Assembly (NCBI RefSeq): GCF_003253545.1
Contig: NZ_QKYV01000001.1
Coordinates: 330,574 to 394,573, forward strand
Reading direction: 5' to 3'
From: Mesonia algae
GTDB taxonomy: Bacteria > Bacteroidota > Bacteroidia > Flavobacteriales > Flavobacteriaceae
Length of the DNA: 64,000 bases
Position 1 is the stretch's first letter. Every line of letters starts with the position of its first letter. Under the pieces are notes generated by a model that made no database searches, was not told the DNA's origin, and worked only from the letters and a program-made list of their open reading frames with translations. Shown here piece after piece: positions 36,312 to 45,787 of this stretch. The position numbers and the translations under genes are program-made.

Positions 36312-37201
36312 TACCAGTCCTTTTCTGTTCTAACTTTTCTACCTTTTGCTTTTTGAGCATTGATCTTATCTTGAATTTCTTTCTCTTGATTTTCCATCGC
36401 TTCTAGCAAGTTTTTAATTTGCTGAGGAGAAAGTTGTCCTTTTGCTTGTTGGGGTTTTTGATCTTTAGGCTGATCACCTTTTTCTTGAGAAGGATCTTTA
36501 GGTTGCTCTTCTTTCTTTTGATCGCCTTCATCTTGCTTTTCATCTTCGCTTTGATCTTTCTTATCTTTTTGGTCGCCCTCGTCTCCTTTTTCTTTATCCT
36601 CTCCTTGATCTTTTTTATTCTCGCCTTCGTCTTTTTTATCTTGGTCTTGTTGATCTTTTTGATCTTCTTTATCTTGATTTTGATCCTTGTCTTGATCTTG
36701 CTTTTGATCCTGCTCTTGCTGTTCTTTTTCTAGCATCTTTTTTGCTAAAGCCAAGTTATATCTAGTTTGATCATCTTTTGGATTATTACGAAGTGCATTT
36801 TTAAAAGCTTCTACGGCTTCTTCATATTTTTTTTGCTTCATAAAAGCGTTTCCTTGATTGTGGTAAGCTTTGTGTTTTAAGGCTTTACTTTGAGAAGCTT
36901 CACTGGCTTGTTTTAATCTAGGAGTAGATTCTCCTTCTTTATCTTTTGCGTAATATAGATTGCCCAAATTGTACTTCGCTTCGGCGTTGGTCGGATCTTT
37001 AGCAATGGCTTTTCGGTAGTTGGCTTCCGCTTGAGCGAAATTATTTTCAGAAAGAGATTCTTGTGCTTCGGCAGCAAAAACTCTAGCTTCTTTTTGTGCT
37101 TTTTTTGTATTCTCCTGTGCAGAAATGATTCCGCTGAAAAGCGAAAAAATAAAAACTCCTACTAATTTTATGTAGTTTATTGAAACCTTTTTACGCTGCA
37201 T
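36311..37201 (-). CDS. batC: Aerotolerance protein BatC (TPR with charged low-complexity tail)
   Basis: From the ATG at 37201 the protein has 296 residues: a signal peptide (about 1-28, FSGIISAQE), TPR units at about 35-155 (ANYRKAIAKDPTNAEAKYNLGNLYYAKD), and a long low-complexity region of Lys, Asp, Glu and Gln at 159-253. A short helical C-terminus (SPQQIKNLLEAMENQEKEIQDKI) follows. The start overlaps the end of batB by 11 bp; an in-frame start at 37219 would overlap by 29. BatC is known to interact with BatB-type VWA proteins in related organisms; the charged tail is common but variable in the family. Confidence 0.87.
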   Translation of the reverse strand: MQRKKVSINYIKLVGVFIFSLFSGIISAQENTKKAQKEARVFAAEAQESLSENNFAQAEANYRKAIAKDPTNAEAKYNLGNLYYAKDKEGESTPRLKQASEASQSKALKHKAYHNQGNAFMKQKKYEEAVEAFKNALRNNPKDDQTRYNLALAKKMLEKEQQEQDQKQDQDKDQNQDKEDQKDQQDQDKKDEGENKKDQGEDKEKGDEGDQKDKKDQSEDEKQDEGDQKKEEQPKDPSQEKGDQPKDQKPQQAKGQLSPQQIKNLLEAMENQEKEIQDKINAQKAKGRKVRTEKDW

Positions 37202-38243
37202 TTTTATCTTTCTTTTCATTAAACAAATTAAGTTGGGTAACCCAAGCTGTTTTTCTCTCTAATAATAACACATCTAATACTATAAAAAGTATGCCAAAAG
37301 CAATAAACCACTGAAATTGATCTTTATAAGCCGCATATTGTTTGGTCTCGAACTCGGTTTTTTCTAAAGAATTAAGCGCTTCTGTCACTTTGTCTAGCAC
37401 TTCTTTGGTATTAGTACCGTCTATGTAAACTCCATTTGCTTCTTCTGCAATTTCCTCTAACGTAGCTGCATCTAGTCTCGTAATGACGGTTTCGCCATTT
37501 GTATCTTTCTTGTAGCTTTGTGTAACTCCGTTTCTTTTTATAGGTATGGTTCCTCCTTTTTGAGTTCCTACACCAATGGTAAAAATTCTAATTCCTTTTT
37601 CTTCGGCTTCATTTAAAACCTCTTCGATTTCTCCCCCGTGATTTTCTCCATCACTCAAAATAAATAAAACTCTACTGGTTTGAGATTCGTCATTATAATA
37701 GGTTTCTGCCAATTGAATGGCTTCTCCTATGGCTGTTCCTTGACTTGAAACCATATCTGTATTCATGGCTTGTAAAAATAATTTTGCCGAACCATAATCT
37801 GTCGTAATAGGTAACTGGGGAAAAGCCGATCCTGCATAAGCAATGATCCCTATACGGTCACTGGCTAAGTTGTTGATGATCTGTGTAACCAATTGTTTAG
37901 ATTTCTCTAGTCTATTGGGTGCAATATCTTCGGCAAGCATACTTTTAGAGACATCTACTGCAAAAACTACATCTACTCCTTCTCGTTTAAGAGTTTCTGT
38001 TTTAGAACCTATTTTTGGATTGACTAATGCAATTACAAAACAAGCGAAAGCCAGCGATAATAAAATCATTTTTAATAAAGGTTTGAATATCGATTTATCT
38101 GGACTTAATTTTTCTAAGAAAGAACTTTCTGCAAACTTCTTTTGTGTTTTTTTCTTCCAAATAACTTGCGCTACATAAACCAGCAACACCAGTGGTATTA
38201 CCAATAATAACCAAAAATATATTTTCTCTTCTAATACCAACAT
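37191..38243 (-). CDS. batB: Aerotolerance protein BatB (VWA domain)
   Basis: The 350-residue protein has N-terminal membrane spans (about 9-27 and 55-74), a von Willebrand factor A domain with the MIDAS motif DVSKS at residues 97-101 and later Thr/Asp residues, and a C-terminal span (QWFIAFGILFIVLDVLLL). The gene starts one base after the batA stop codon (TAAATG). VWA domains bind metal and partner proteins, in this case probably other Bat subunits and the MoxR ATPase. Confidence 0.93.
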   Translation of the reverse strand: MLVLEEKIYFWLLLVIPLVLLVYVAQVIWKKKTQKKFAESSFLEKLSPDKSIFKPLLKMILLSLAFACFVIALVNPKIGSKTETLKREGVDVVFAVDVSKSMLAEDIAPNRLEKSKQLVTQIINNLASDRIGIIAYAGSAFPQLPITTDYGSAKLFLQAMNTDMVSSQGTAIGEAIQLAETYYNDESQTSRVLFILSDGENHGGEIEEVLNEAEEKGIRIFTIGVGTQKGGTIPIKRNGVTQSYKKDTNGETVITRLDAATLEEIAEEANGVYIDGTNTKEVLDKVTEALNSLEKTEFETKQYAAYKDQFQWFIAFGILFIVLDVLLLERKTAWVTQLNLFNEKKDKNAA

Positions 38244-39254
38244 TTATACAAAACTTCTAAAAATAGTATTCTTTAATACAAGCTCGATCAATAACAATAA
38301 ACCTGCTAACAGTAATAATGGTCTATATTTCTCATCATAGTTATAGTATTTAAACTCTTCTATGTCTGTTTTCTCTAGTTTATTGATTTCCTCATAAATT
38401 GCCTCTAACTTCTCGTTATTGGTAGCCCTAAAATATTTTCCTCCTGTTTTTTGAGCTATTTCCTGAAGAAGAGCTTCATCAATTTCAACTTTTACACTAC
38501 CATATCTTAATTGTCCGTTTCTACTCATAGATATAGGTCCAAGTGCCATACCGTTAGTTCCCAACCCTATGGTGTAGGTTTTTATATTATATTCCATCGC
38601 CAATTCGGTAGCGATTTTAGGATCTATAAAACCTGAGTTATTCACACCATCGGTCATTAAAATAATCACCTTGCTTTTAGCTTTACTTTCTTTTAATCGG
38701 TTAACCGAAGTTGCCAATCCCATCCCAATGGCAGTTCCACTTTCGAGCAAATTATTATATTCTATACTCTGTAAGGCTTCTAATACAATTCTTTTGTCAC
38801 TGGTAATTGGGGTTTTAGTGTAGCTTTCTCCTGCATATTCTACCAAACCAATACGGTCGCTAGGTCTTTGTTTTACAAACTCTGCTGCGACCTCTTTTAA
38901 AGCTTCTAAACGATTGGGCTTTAAATCTCTTGCCAACATACTTGCTGAAACATCTATTGCGATAACAATATCTATCCCTTGTGTTGTGTTGGTTTTTGTA
39001 GAAACATCTACAGTTCTAGGTCTTGCCATAGCGGTAATTAATAAAGCAAGTGCCAATAAACGTAAGACGAACAACAAAGGTTTTAGCTTGGGTAAAATAC
39101 CTTGTTTTACCTTAAAACCCTTTATACTCGATATTTTAACCGCTGCGGTTTGTTTATTTCTTTTCCAGATATACCATAGAATGAGTATGGGCAATAGCAG
39201 AAATAGCCAAAACCATTGGGGATGCTCAAATGTGATATTATTAAAGTTGAACAT
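38244..39254 (-). CDS. batA: Aerotolerance protein BatA (VWA domain)
   Basis: The 336-residue protein has two N-terminal membrane spans (about 13-29 and 58-76), a VWA domain with MIDAS motif DVSAS at 101-105, and a C-terminal span (LLLLAGLLLLIELVL). BatA and BatB are clear paralogues in the same orientation. Its ATG overlaps the stop of the preceding gene as TAATG. Confidence 0.93.
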   Translation of the reverse strand: MFNFNNITFEHPQWFWLFLLLPILILWYIWKRNKQTAAVKISSIKGFKVKQGILPKLKPLLFVLRLLALALLITAMARPRTVDVSTKTNTTQGIDIVIAIDVSASMLARDLKPNRLEALKEVAAEFVKQRPSDRIGLVEYAGESYTKTPITSDKRIVLEALQSIEYNNLLESGTAIGMGLATSVNRLKESKAKSKVIILMTDGVNNSGFIDPKIATELAMEYNIKTYTIGLGTNGMALGPISMSRNGQLRYGSVKVEIDEALLQEIAQKTGGKYFRATNNEKLEAIYEEINKLEKTDIEEFKYYNYDEKYRPLLLLAGLLLLIELVLKNTIFRSFV

Positions 39255-40900
39255 TATTCTTCTTTTATCTTTAATTCTATAGAATTGATGATTCTATTTG
39301 TTATCTCTTCCGCGGCAGCGTTATCTTTTTCATACACTAACATAAGCTGTTCAAAAGCTCCATTATATCCAAAATTAAGAATGGTATATGATTTCTGAAT
39401 AGTACGATCTTGTAACACGGGATTTTTAATTTTAAAGCTTCCGAAAATTTTGATCCCTTCTGCCCCATTTACCGTCGTAAATTCTTCGTTTTTCATAAGA
39501 ATATTCGTGGCTCCTTTATTCTCAAAATCTGTATAAACTGCTTCGATAGATTTATCTAAATCAAATTCTTTCTTTTCTGGAAAGTTCACCAAACTTAGGT
39601 TAATGTAATATTCTCCTAAAATGCTACCATAAGAGAAGCTCTCTATTATTGCTCCCGTTTGAGCCTGTGGTAAAGTGTCTTGCTGCATATTACGCACTAA
39701 GACTCTTGGGGTAATGACAGAAACTGCTGGATTGCCGTACTCACTTTGTATCCATTCTCCTTTTAGTAGATCTTTAGACGGACTTCCTAAAATATTATCT
39801 TGCACATAATCCCAACCTTTTAGACCTACAAAACCAATAGCGCTCACCACCAAAATTGATAAACCTGCAACTACACTAATAAGAATGGTTTTTCTTTTTC
39901 TTCTCTTGGCGACAGCTTCTCTATAAGCTTGATCTTTTAGCAACTCTTCTTCGGTAGGCTCTGGGATTGCTTCTTTAAAAGCGAAGATGTTATGTTCTAC
40001 CGTTTGCCTATCAGATTTTGCGGTGATTTTGTCCATCGAGAAACCTGCAAACTTTATAAGATCTGCACGCTTTAAAACTTCTTCAAGTTTTGTAATTTCC
40101 TCTTTGCTTAAGCGTAATTTATTTTCTTGAGTTAAAGCATTTAGGCGAGCAACAAGTTCGGCAGTTGTGCTTTCTAAAGCTCTATCATCTATTTTTTCAT
40201 CGATATAACGACGTATAGCTTCCGTTAAGGAAGAATAATAGGCCTTTATTTGTCCGCTTTCTAATTGCTGACTTTCGTCTAATTGCTTTAGAGTGAGCAT
40301 CGCTTTTTCAAAAGGAGGGATTTTTTGCGCTGCTTCGGTTTTCTTTTTATTTCTTCTCCATAATAAAAATACTAATCCGCCAATAATCACTAAGGTTATC
40401 AACAACCACCAAACCCAATCGGCCACTTGAAAAGGCTTATCTACTTGTATAGAAGGCTTAACCGGATATAGTTTTTGCTTGGTCGTATCTACCGCAACAT
40501 CTCTAACCTCAACCAGCAAAGAATCGGTAAAAAAAGCTTTATTATTAATGAGAATACGCTGTCGCGGAATGGTATATTTACCCGAATCAAACTGAGTAAG
40601 TGCATACTCTTTTAAAAGTTTAAAATTACGTTGATTGATAGTTGTATCAATAGCTGAAGCTTCTACATTTTCTAGCGGCATAAAGGTTTGACCTTCGGGA
40701 AAGACCACTAAGTTAGTCGTATCTGTTTCTACCTCAATTTTGTATTTTATTTGTTCTCCTATTTGAATAGAAGAGCTATCAATGCTAGAAGAAACGGTTT
40801 GAGCTTGTGTATGCTGATTTATGAGCAAAAGAAATAAGGAAAAAACCAATACTAGTGTTTTCCCTATATTTTGAAAGGTTTTTTTATTTATCATTTTCAT
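39254..40900 (-). CDS. BatD-like membrane protein of the Bat operon
   Basis: This 548-residue protein has a signal peptide (about 1-34, HTQAQ), a periplasmic Ig-like domain related to BatD (35-150: SSSIQIGEQIKYKIEVETD), a span at 162-181, a cytoplasmic helical region (190-335), a second span at 338-358, and a C-terminal domain of about 180 residues (370-548) that should face outward. The last domain is not part of ordinary BatD. The gene is between the DUF58 and batA genes; its product may couple the DUF58/MoxR pair to the VWA proteins, but that is inference. Confidence 0.8.
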   Translation of the reverse strand: MKMINKKTFQNIGKTLVLVFSLFLLLINQHTQAQTVSSSIDSSSIQIGEQIKYKIEVETDTTNLVVFPEGQTFMPLENVEASAIDTTINQRNFKLLKEYALTQFDSGKYTIPRQRILINNKAFFTDSLLVEVRDVAVDTTKQKLYPVKPSIQVDKPFQVADWVWWLLITLVIIGGLVFLLWRRNKKKTEAAQKIPPFEKAMLTLKQLDESQQLESGQIKAYYSSLTEAIRRYIDEKIDDRALESTTAELVARLNALTQENKLRLSKEEITKLEEVLKRADLIKFAGFSMDKITAKSDRQTVEHNIFAFKEAIPEPTEEELLKDQAYREAVAKRRKRKTILISVVAGLSILVVSAIGFVGLKGWDYVQDNILGSPSKDLLKGEWIQSEYGNPAVSVITPRVLVRNMQQDTLPQAQTGAIIESFSYGSILGEYYINLSLVNFPEKKEFDLDKSIEAVYTDFENKGATNILMKNEEFTTVNGAEGIKIFGSFKIKNPVLQDRTIQKSYTILNFGYNGAFEQLMLVYEKDNAAAEEITNRIINSIELKIKEE

Positions 40901-40904
40901 TCCC

Positions 40905-41771
40905 TTAACCTCTTCGTTTAAAATAACCGAGTAATTTCTTTACATAGCCTTCATCCACCCGCGTACTCAAAGTACCTGCGCCGCTATGATTAAAACTCGT
41001 TTTAAAATATTCTACTCGTTCTTGATAATAGGTTGAATAACTTTTCCTAACAGAAGACGAGCCTGTATTTACCAAAAGAAATTCTCCTGTTTCAGCATCT
41101 TGCATTTGGACCATTCCTAAATTAGGCATTTCTTTTTCTCTTTCATCATACACTCTAATGCCCGTAATGTCGTGTTTATTGGCTAAAATTTTAAGTGTAT
41201 GGTCGTAATCATCTGCTAAAAAATCGGATAGAATAAATATGATGGCTTTCTTTTTCATCATATTTCTTACATATTTTAAGGCTGCGGCTACATCGGTTTT
41301 AGTGCTTTTAGGCTTAAACTCTAATAACTCTCTTATGATTCTTAGTACGTGTGACCTTCCTTTTTTGGGTGGTACGTAAAGTTCTATTTGATCTGAAAAA
41401 AGAAGCAATCCTATTTTATCATTATTCTGTGTGGCAGAAAATGCTAAAGTTGCAGAAATCTCAGTAATAATATCTTTTTTGAAACTCCCTTGAGTACCAA
41501 AAAATTCTGATCCAGAGACATCTACCATAAGCATCATGGTAAGTTCTCTTTCTTCTTCAAAAACTTTTACAAAAGGTTCGTTATAGCGCGCGGTTACATT
41601 CCAGTCTATTGCTCTTACGTCGTCCCCGAATTGGTATTGACGCACTTCGCTAAAGGTCATACCACGTCCTTTAAAGGTAGAATGATATTCTCCTCCAAAC
41701 ACGTGGTTGCTTAACCGCCGTGTTTTGATTTCGATTTTTCGTACTTTTTTTAGTAATTCTTTGGTATCCAT
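40905..41771 (-). CDS. DUF58 domain protein of the Bat operon
   Basis: The 288-residue cytoplasmic protein has the DUF58 hallmark RQYQFGDDVRAIDWNVTARYNEPFVK near residues 45-70 and a VWA-like fold with a MIDAS-type DVSGSEFF near residue 84-88. DUF58 proteins occur next to moxR genes in most bacteria. It lies 63 bp after moxR and 4 bp before the BatD-like gene. Interaction with the MoxR ATPase is expected from the family. Confidence 0.93.
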   Translation of the reverse strand: MDTKELLKKVRKIEIKTRRLSNHVFGGEYHSTFKGRGMTFSEVRQYQFGDDVRAIDWNVTARYNEPFVKVFEEERELTMMLMVDVSGSEFFGTQGSFKKDIITEISATLAFSATQNNDKIGLLLFSDQIELYVPPKKGRSHVLRIIRELLEFKPKSTKTDVAAALKYVRNMMKKKAIIFILSDFLADDYDHTLKILANKHDITGIRVYDEREKEMPNLGMVQMQDAETGEFLLVNTGSSSVRKSYSTYYQERVEYFKTSFNHSGAGTLSTRVDEGYVKKLLGYFKRRG

Positions 41772-41834
41772 AATATGCTTTCTTATCGGCTTTTATGATG
41801 CTTCACACATCATTGTATCAATTAGATCGCTGGT

Positions 41835-42842
41835 CTATGGCACTTCTATTTCATTGATAATTTTACCTACAATATCTTCTGAAGTAATATTTTCAGCTTC
41901 AGCTTCATAAGTAATACCCACTCTGTGACGAAGAACATCTAACACTACTGCTCTTACATCTTCTGGAATAACGTAACCTCTTCTTTTAATAAAGGCATAA
42001 CATTTTGCGGCAGTTGCCAAATTGATACTTCCACGAGGAGAAGCTCCAAAAGAAATAAGTGGTTTTAATGACTCTAGGTTATATTTTTCTGGATAACGTG
42101 TAGCGAAAATAATATCTAGTATATATTTTTCAATTTTCTCATCCATATATACTTCACGAACGGCTTTTTGAGCGCTTAAGATTTGCTCTAAAGAAACCAC
42201 AGGATTTACCTGTTCAAAACTACCTTTTAAATTAGCTCGAACCACCATTTGTTCATCCTCAAGAGTAGGATAATCAATCACCGTTTTTAACATAAAACGA
42301 TCGACTTGTGCTTCTGGTAAAGGGTATGTTCCTTCTTGTTCTACAGGGTTTTGTGTTGCCATTACTAAGAAAGGCTTATCTAAAACAAAAGTGGTATCAC
42401 CAATAGTAACTTGTTTTTCTTGCATCGCCTCTAGTAAAGCCGACTGCACTTTTGCTGGTGCTCGGTTAATCTCATCTGCTAACACGAAGTTGGCAAAAAT
42501 AGGACCTTTCTTTATGCTAAAATCATTGAGCTTTATATTATAAATCATCGTTCCCACTACATCTGCAGGAAGTAAATCTGGTGTAAATTGTATTCTGCTA
42601 AAGCTTCCTTTTACAGCTTTAGACAACGTATTAATGGCTAAGGTTTTTGCCAATCCTGGCACTCCCTCTAATAAAATATGACCTTGACCTAGTAAACCAA
42701 TTAATAGTCGCTCGATCATGTGTTTTTGACCGACAATGACTTTATTCATCTCATTGGTCAATAAATCTACAAAGGCACTTTCTCTTTGTATTTTCTCATT
42801 TAATCCTGCGATGTCTACCGATGAGGTTTGTTGTTGCTCCAT
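41835..42842 (-). CDS. MoxR family AAA+ ATPase
   Basis: The 335-residue ATPase has Walker A GVPGLAKT at 60-67, Walker B VLADEINR at 120-127, sensor-1 VMATQNPVEQEGTYPLPEAQ, and the C-terminal lid. MoxR ATPases act as chaperones that activate or assemble complexes containing VWA proteins. It is the first gene of the Bat operon (42842 to 33792). A possible -7 box (TCACTTTG, one mismatch) lies at 42884-42891 on the minus strand. Confidence 0.95.
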   Translation of the reverse strand: MEQQQTSSVDIAGLNEKIQRESAFVDLLTNEMNKVIVGQKHMIERLLIGLLGQGHILLEGVPGLAKTLAINTLSKAVKGSFSRIQFTPDLLPADVVGTMIYNIKLNDFSIKKGPIFANFVLADEINRAPAKVQSALLEAMQEKQVTIGDTTFVLDKPFLVMATQNPVEQEGTYPLPEAQVDRFMLKTVIDYPTLEDEQMVVRANLKGSFEQVNPVVSLEQILSAQKAVREVYMDEKIEKYILDIIFATRYPEKYNLESLKPLISFGASPRGSINLATAAKCYAFIKRRGYVIPEDVRAVVLDVLRHRVGITYEAEAENITSEDIVGKIINEIEVP

Positions 42843-43135
42843 TAAAATTATATTTTATTCCGTTACCTTATTTTATAACGTTGCAAAGTGAAAAAATTAT
42901 TGTTTAATCATTGTTAATGATTGGTTAAAACCTCATAAAAAATTACATTTTATTAAAATTTTAAGCCCATCTATAAAGACTTTATTTTTTTATGGGTGTT
43001 GCAAAATACCAACATTTTTTAAATTTATAGAACTCTCTTTTAGTTAAACTAAAATTTATATCTTCCGTAAAGATTAATTTACTCATACTTAAAGAGAATA
43101 GTTTTCTACAATCTTTTTTAATCAAGATATTTACT
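42843..43135. other. Intergenic region between the divergent Bat operon and SDR gene
   Basis: A 293-bp AT-rich gap without ORFs, RNA genes or clear hairpins. It holds the upstream sequences of moxR (with only a near-match promoter box at 42884-42891) and the SDR gene, for which no TAnnTTTG box is seen. Confidence 0.5.
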
Positions 43136-43885
43136 ATGACAAAAACAGCATTTATAACAGGGGCCTCAAGCGGAATTGGAGAAGCAGCAGCAATAGCTCT
43201 AGCTAAAGAAGGATTTCAATTAGTGCTTTGCGGAAGAAGACAACAAAAATTAACCGATTTGCAAGAGTTTTTAAAGCACACCAAAACCCATCAATTACTA
43301 TTTGATGTAAGAAATAAGGAAGAAGTCAAGAATGCCATTAACAGTTTGCCTGAAGAGTTTAAAAAAATAGATGTATTAATTAACAACGCAGGTAATGCCC
43401 ACGGACTCGATTACTTTCAAGATGGAAATCTAGAAGATTGGGATGCTATGATAGATATTAATGTAAAAGGCTTAATGTACGTGAGTAAAGAAATTATTCC
43501 TCAAATGATAGCACGAGAAGAAGGGCAAATTATAAATATTGGCTCTACTGCAGGTAAGGAAGTTTACCCTAAAGGAAATGTGTATTGCGCTAGCAAACAT
43601 GCGGTAGATGCCATTAATCAAGGAATGCGATTAGACCTTAACGGAACTGGCGTAAAAGTTGGCGCTATTAATCCAGGTCTTGTAGAAACAGAGTTTAGTA
43701 AAGTGCGCTTTAAAGGAGACGAAGAGAAAGCTACAAAAGTTTATGAAGGTTTCAAAGCCTTACAAGCCAAAGACATTGCAGATGTTATTTGCTTTGTGGT
43801 CACTAGACCTTCTCATGTAAACATAGCCGACCTCACTGTAATGTGTACCGCTCAAGCTTCTTCTACTCTCGTAGATAAAAACTAA
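43136..43885 (+). CDS. SDR family oxidoreductase (YdfG-like)
   Basis: This 249-residue NAD(P)-dependent enzyme has the cofactor motif TGASSGIG (residues 8-15), NNAG (83-86), catalytic Ser137, Tyr150 and Lys154 (YCASK). The resemblance is strongest to the YdfG/3-hydroxy-acid dehydrogenase subgroup, which oxidises serine or 3-hydroxy acids; the substrate here is not certain. The AlbA_2-domain gene follows by 10 bp. Confidence 0.88.
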   Translation: MTKTAFITGASSGIGEAAAIALAKEGFQLVLCGRRQQKLTDLQEFLKHTKTHQLLFDVRNKEEVKNAINSLPEEFKKIDVLINNAGNAHGLDYFQDGNLEDWDAMIDINVKGLMYVSKEIIPQMIAREEGQIINIGSTAGKEVYPKGNVYCASKHAVDAINQGMRLDLNGTGVKVGAINPGLVETEFSKVRFKGDEEKATKVYEGFKALQAKDIADVICFVVTRPSHVNIADLTVMCTAQASSTLVDKN

Positions 43886-43895
43886 AACTAATCTC

Positions 43896-45032
43896 ATGAT
43901 TAACAAACGCCTACTCATTAAAAATTTACTCGCCCATAGTGCCGAGAATAGTTTTTATGATAAAAAGCTAAAAGTTAATCTTGGGGACAAAGAAGGAAAG
44001 GCTAAGTTGCTAAAGCACATTTGCGCGCTTTCTAATAGCAACCCTCACAACAACAGTTATATTGTAATTGGTGTTGAAGATAAAAAGAATAACATCTTTG
44101 GAGTCGATTTTTATGATGATAGCAAAATACAAAACTTGGTGAATGCTTATTTAACCAATCCGCCAAGGGTGAATTATGCCAATATTTTATTTCCGCATCT
44201 CCCTGAGGGTAAAGTTGTGGGGTTAATTACTATAAACCCTAACAATGAGCTGATTTGCTCTTTAAAAAAAAACATTTGGAAATACTATGGAGGCATGGTT
44301 TTTTATAGAGAAGGGAGTATAAGTATGCCTCAAAATTTTGAAGTAAAACTCAACAACTCTAATATTGAAAAGGTAGCCGCTATAGAAAGTCATTCCCAAA
44401 ACACTATTAAATATACATTAGATGGTGTCTTTGATTTTATGAATCGCAGTAAAGATTACAAGCCTACCTATCGGGTTTTTAAAGAGTATTTTGTAGTGTG
44501 TTGGGCAGGAAAAAAGAAAGTAAATCATAAAGGTACGTTTTACTCTAGAGTTAATATTCAGTTGATTAATGAACAGGTTAAACTATTTTATTCAGATTTG
44601 GATGAGGTAAGTATCGAATTTAACGATGAGTGCTTTAAGATTTTAGAATATGTGCATTTGGGTCTTTACAAATCTTATAAGTATTATCCATTAGAAGAGG
44701 TTATAATCAAGTTTCATAATAATATTAGCTATGAAATTGAAAGCAAGATGGTGTTCGATCCGCCTCAGTTTTCAAAATCGACTCTGCACCATATTATGAA
44801 CAGTAATAAGAGTTTATTAGAAAAATTGGAGAAAGGTTTCCGCTTAAGCGAAATAGAACAACAAGATATTTTAAAACTTCCTGCCAATTATTTACTTTGT
44901 TATTTTAATGGATTTCCCGAAGCCATTGAAAAATTAGAAGAAGCCAAAAGTTTATTAAAAACTCACCATAAAGAAGCTTACCTGCGTTATAAAGAAAATA
45001 TTAGAATTTTAAGAAAAGTGAAATACAATTAA
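43896..45032 (+). CDS. Schlafen AlbA_2 domain protein
   Basis: The 378-residue protein starts with an AlbA_2-like domain (about residues 15-130: AKLLKHICALSNSNPHNNSYIVIGVEDKKNNIFGVDFYDD), which in other proteins binds nucleic acid or nucleotide. The C-terminal 240 residues are charged and mostly helical without a domain I can name. The stop directly precedes the phosphatase ATG (TAAATG), and the SDR gene is 10 bp upstream. The protein may be a regulator; no helix-turn-helix is evident. Confidence 0.75.
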   Translation: MINKRLLIKNLLAHSAENSFYDKKLKVNLGDKEGKAKLLKHICALSNSNPHNNSYIVIGVEDKKNNIFGVDFYDDSKIQNLVNAYLTNPPRVNYANILFPHLPEGKVVGLITINPNNELICSLKKNIWKYYGGMVFYREGSISMPQNFEVKLNNSNIEKVAAIESHSQNTIKYTLDGVFDFMNRSKDYKPTYRVFKEYFVVCWAGKKKVNHKGTFYSRVNIQLINEQVKLFYSDLDEVSIEFNDECFKILEYVHLGLYKSYKYYPLEEVIIKFHNNISYEIESKMVFDPPQFSKSTLHHIMNSNKSLLEKLEKGFRLSEIEQQDILKLPANYLLCYFNGFPEAIEKLEEAKSLLKTHHKEAYLRYKENIRILRKVKYN

Positions 45033-45761
45033 ATGAAAAGAATTTTAGCCATAGGCGACATACACGGCGGTTTAAAAGCTTTAGAGCAATTGCTAGAAAG
45101 AGCAAAAATAACTCCAGAAGATCAACTTATTTTCTTGGGAGATTACGTAGATGGCTGGAGCGATTCTGCCAAAGTCATTTCTTATCTTATAGAGTTAGCC
45201 AAACAAAATAGTTGCATTTTTATACGTGGTAATCACGATGAATTATTACACCAATGGTTAAAAACCCACGAAACCAATGAAAAATGGTTGACTCATGGAG
45301 GACAGTCGAGCATAGATGCGTATAGAAATTTATCTGATGAAACAATCCAGCAGCATCGCATTTTCCTAAAAGAAATGGTCAATTATTATATTGATGATCA
45401 AAATAGGTTATTTCTCCACGCAGGTTTCACCAATCAACACGGACCCAAACAGGAATATGAACCTTATATGTTTTATTGGGATAGAACTTTATGGGAGACC
45501 GCTCTGTGCTTAGATAAAGAAATTAACGAAGATGATTTTCGTTATCCGAAGCGCCTAAAATTATTTAAAGAAATTTTTATAGGTCACACTCCTGTTACCC
45601 GAATTGATAAAGAAAAACCTGTACAAGCTGCCAATGTTTGGAATGTAGATACCGGCGCAGCTTTTAAAGGAAAACTATCTTTAATCGATGTGAATTCTAA
45701 AGAAGTTTTTCAAAGTGATCCCGTTTGGAAATTGTATGCTAATGAAAAAGGGAGAAATTAA
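45033..45761 (+). CDS. Metallophosphoesterase, PPP/ApaH-like serine/threonine phosphatase
   Basis: The 242-residue protein carries all metal-binding motifs: GDIHG (Asp9, His11), GDYVDG (36-41, Asp37), GNHDE (66-70, Asn67 and His68), LFLHAGF and FIGHTPV near residue 190. This is the PPP family of bacterial protein phosphatases and related diadenosine tetraphosphatases. It directly follows the AlbA_2 gene. A promoter for the next gene lies just after its stop. Confidence 0.9.
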   Translation: MKRILAIGDIHGGLKALEQLLERAKITPEDQLIFLGDYVDGWSDSAKVISYLIELAKQNSCIFIRGNHDELLHQWLKTHETNEKWLTHGGQSSIDAYRNLSDETIQQHRIFLKEMVNYYIDDQNRLFLHAGFTNQHGPKQEYEPYMFYWDRTLWETALCLDKEINEDDFRYPKRLKLFKEIFIGHTPVTRIDKEKPVQAANVWNVDTGAAFKGKLSLIDVNSKEVFQSDPVWKLYANEKGRN

Positions 45762-45763
45762 TT

Positions 45764-45771
45764 TATATTTG
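45764..45771 (+). promoter_or_regulatory. Candidate -7 box for the barrel protein at 45788
   Basis: TATATTTG starts 3 nt after the phosphatase stop and ends 16 nt before the next ATG. Confidence 0.6.
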
Positions 45772-45787
45772 CATAAAAATAAACTCT

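Noticed and set aside
36419-36733. A 104-codon plus-strand frame made almost only of F, L, I and V
   Set aside because: It is the antisense of the Lys/Asp/Glu-rich BatC tail; its composition is a direct consequence of that repeat and there is no start context.
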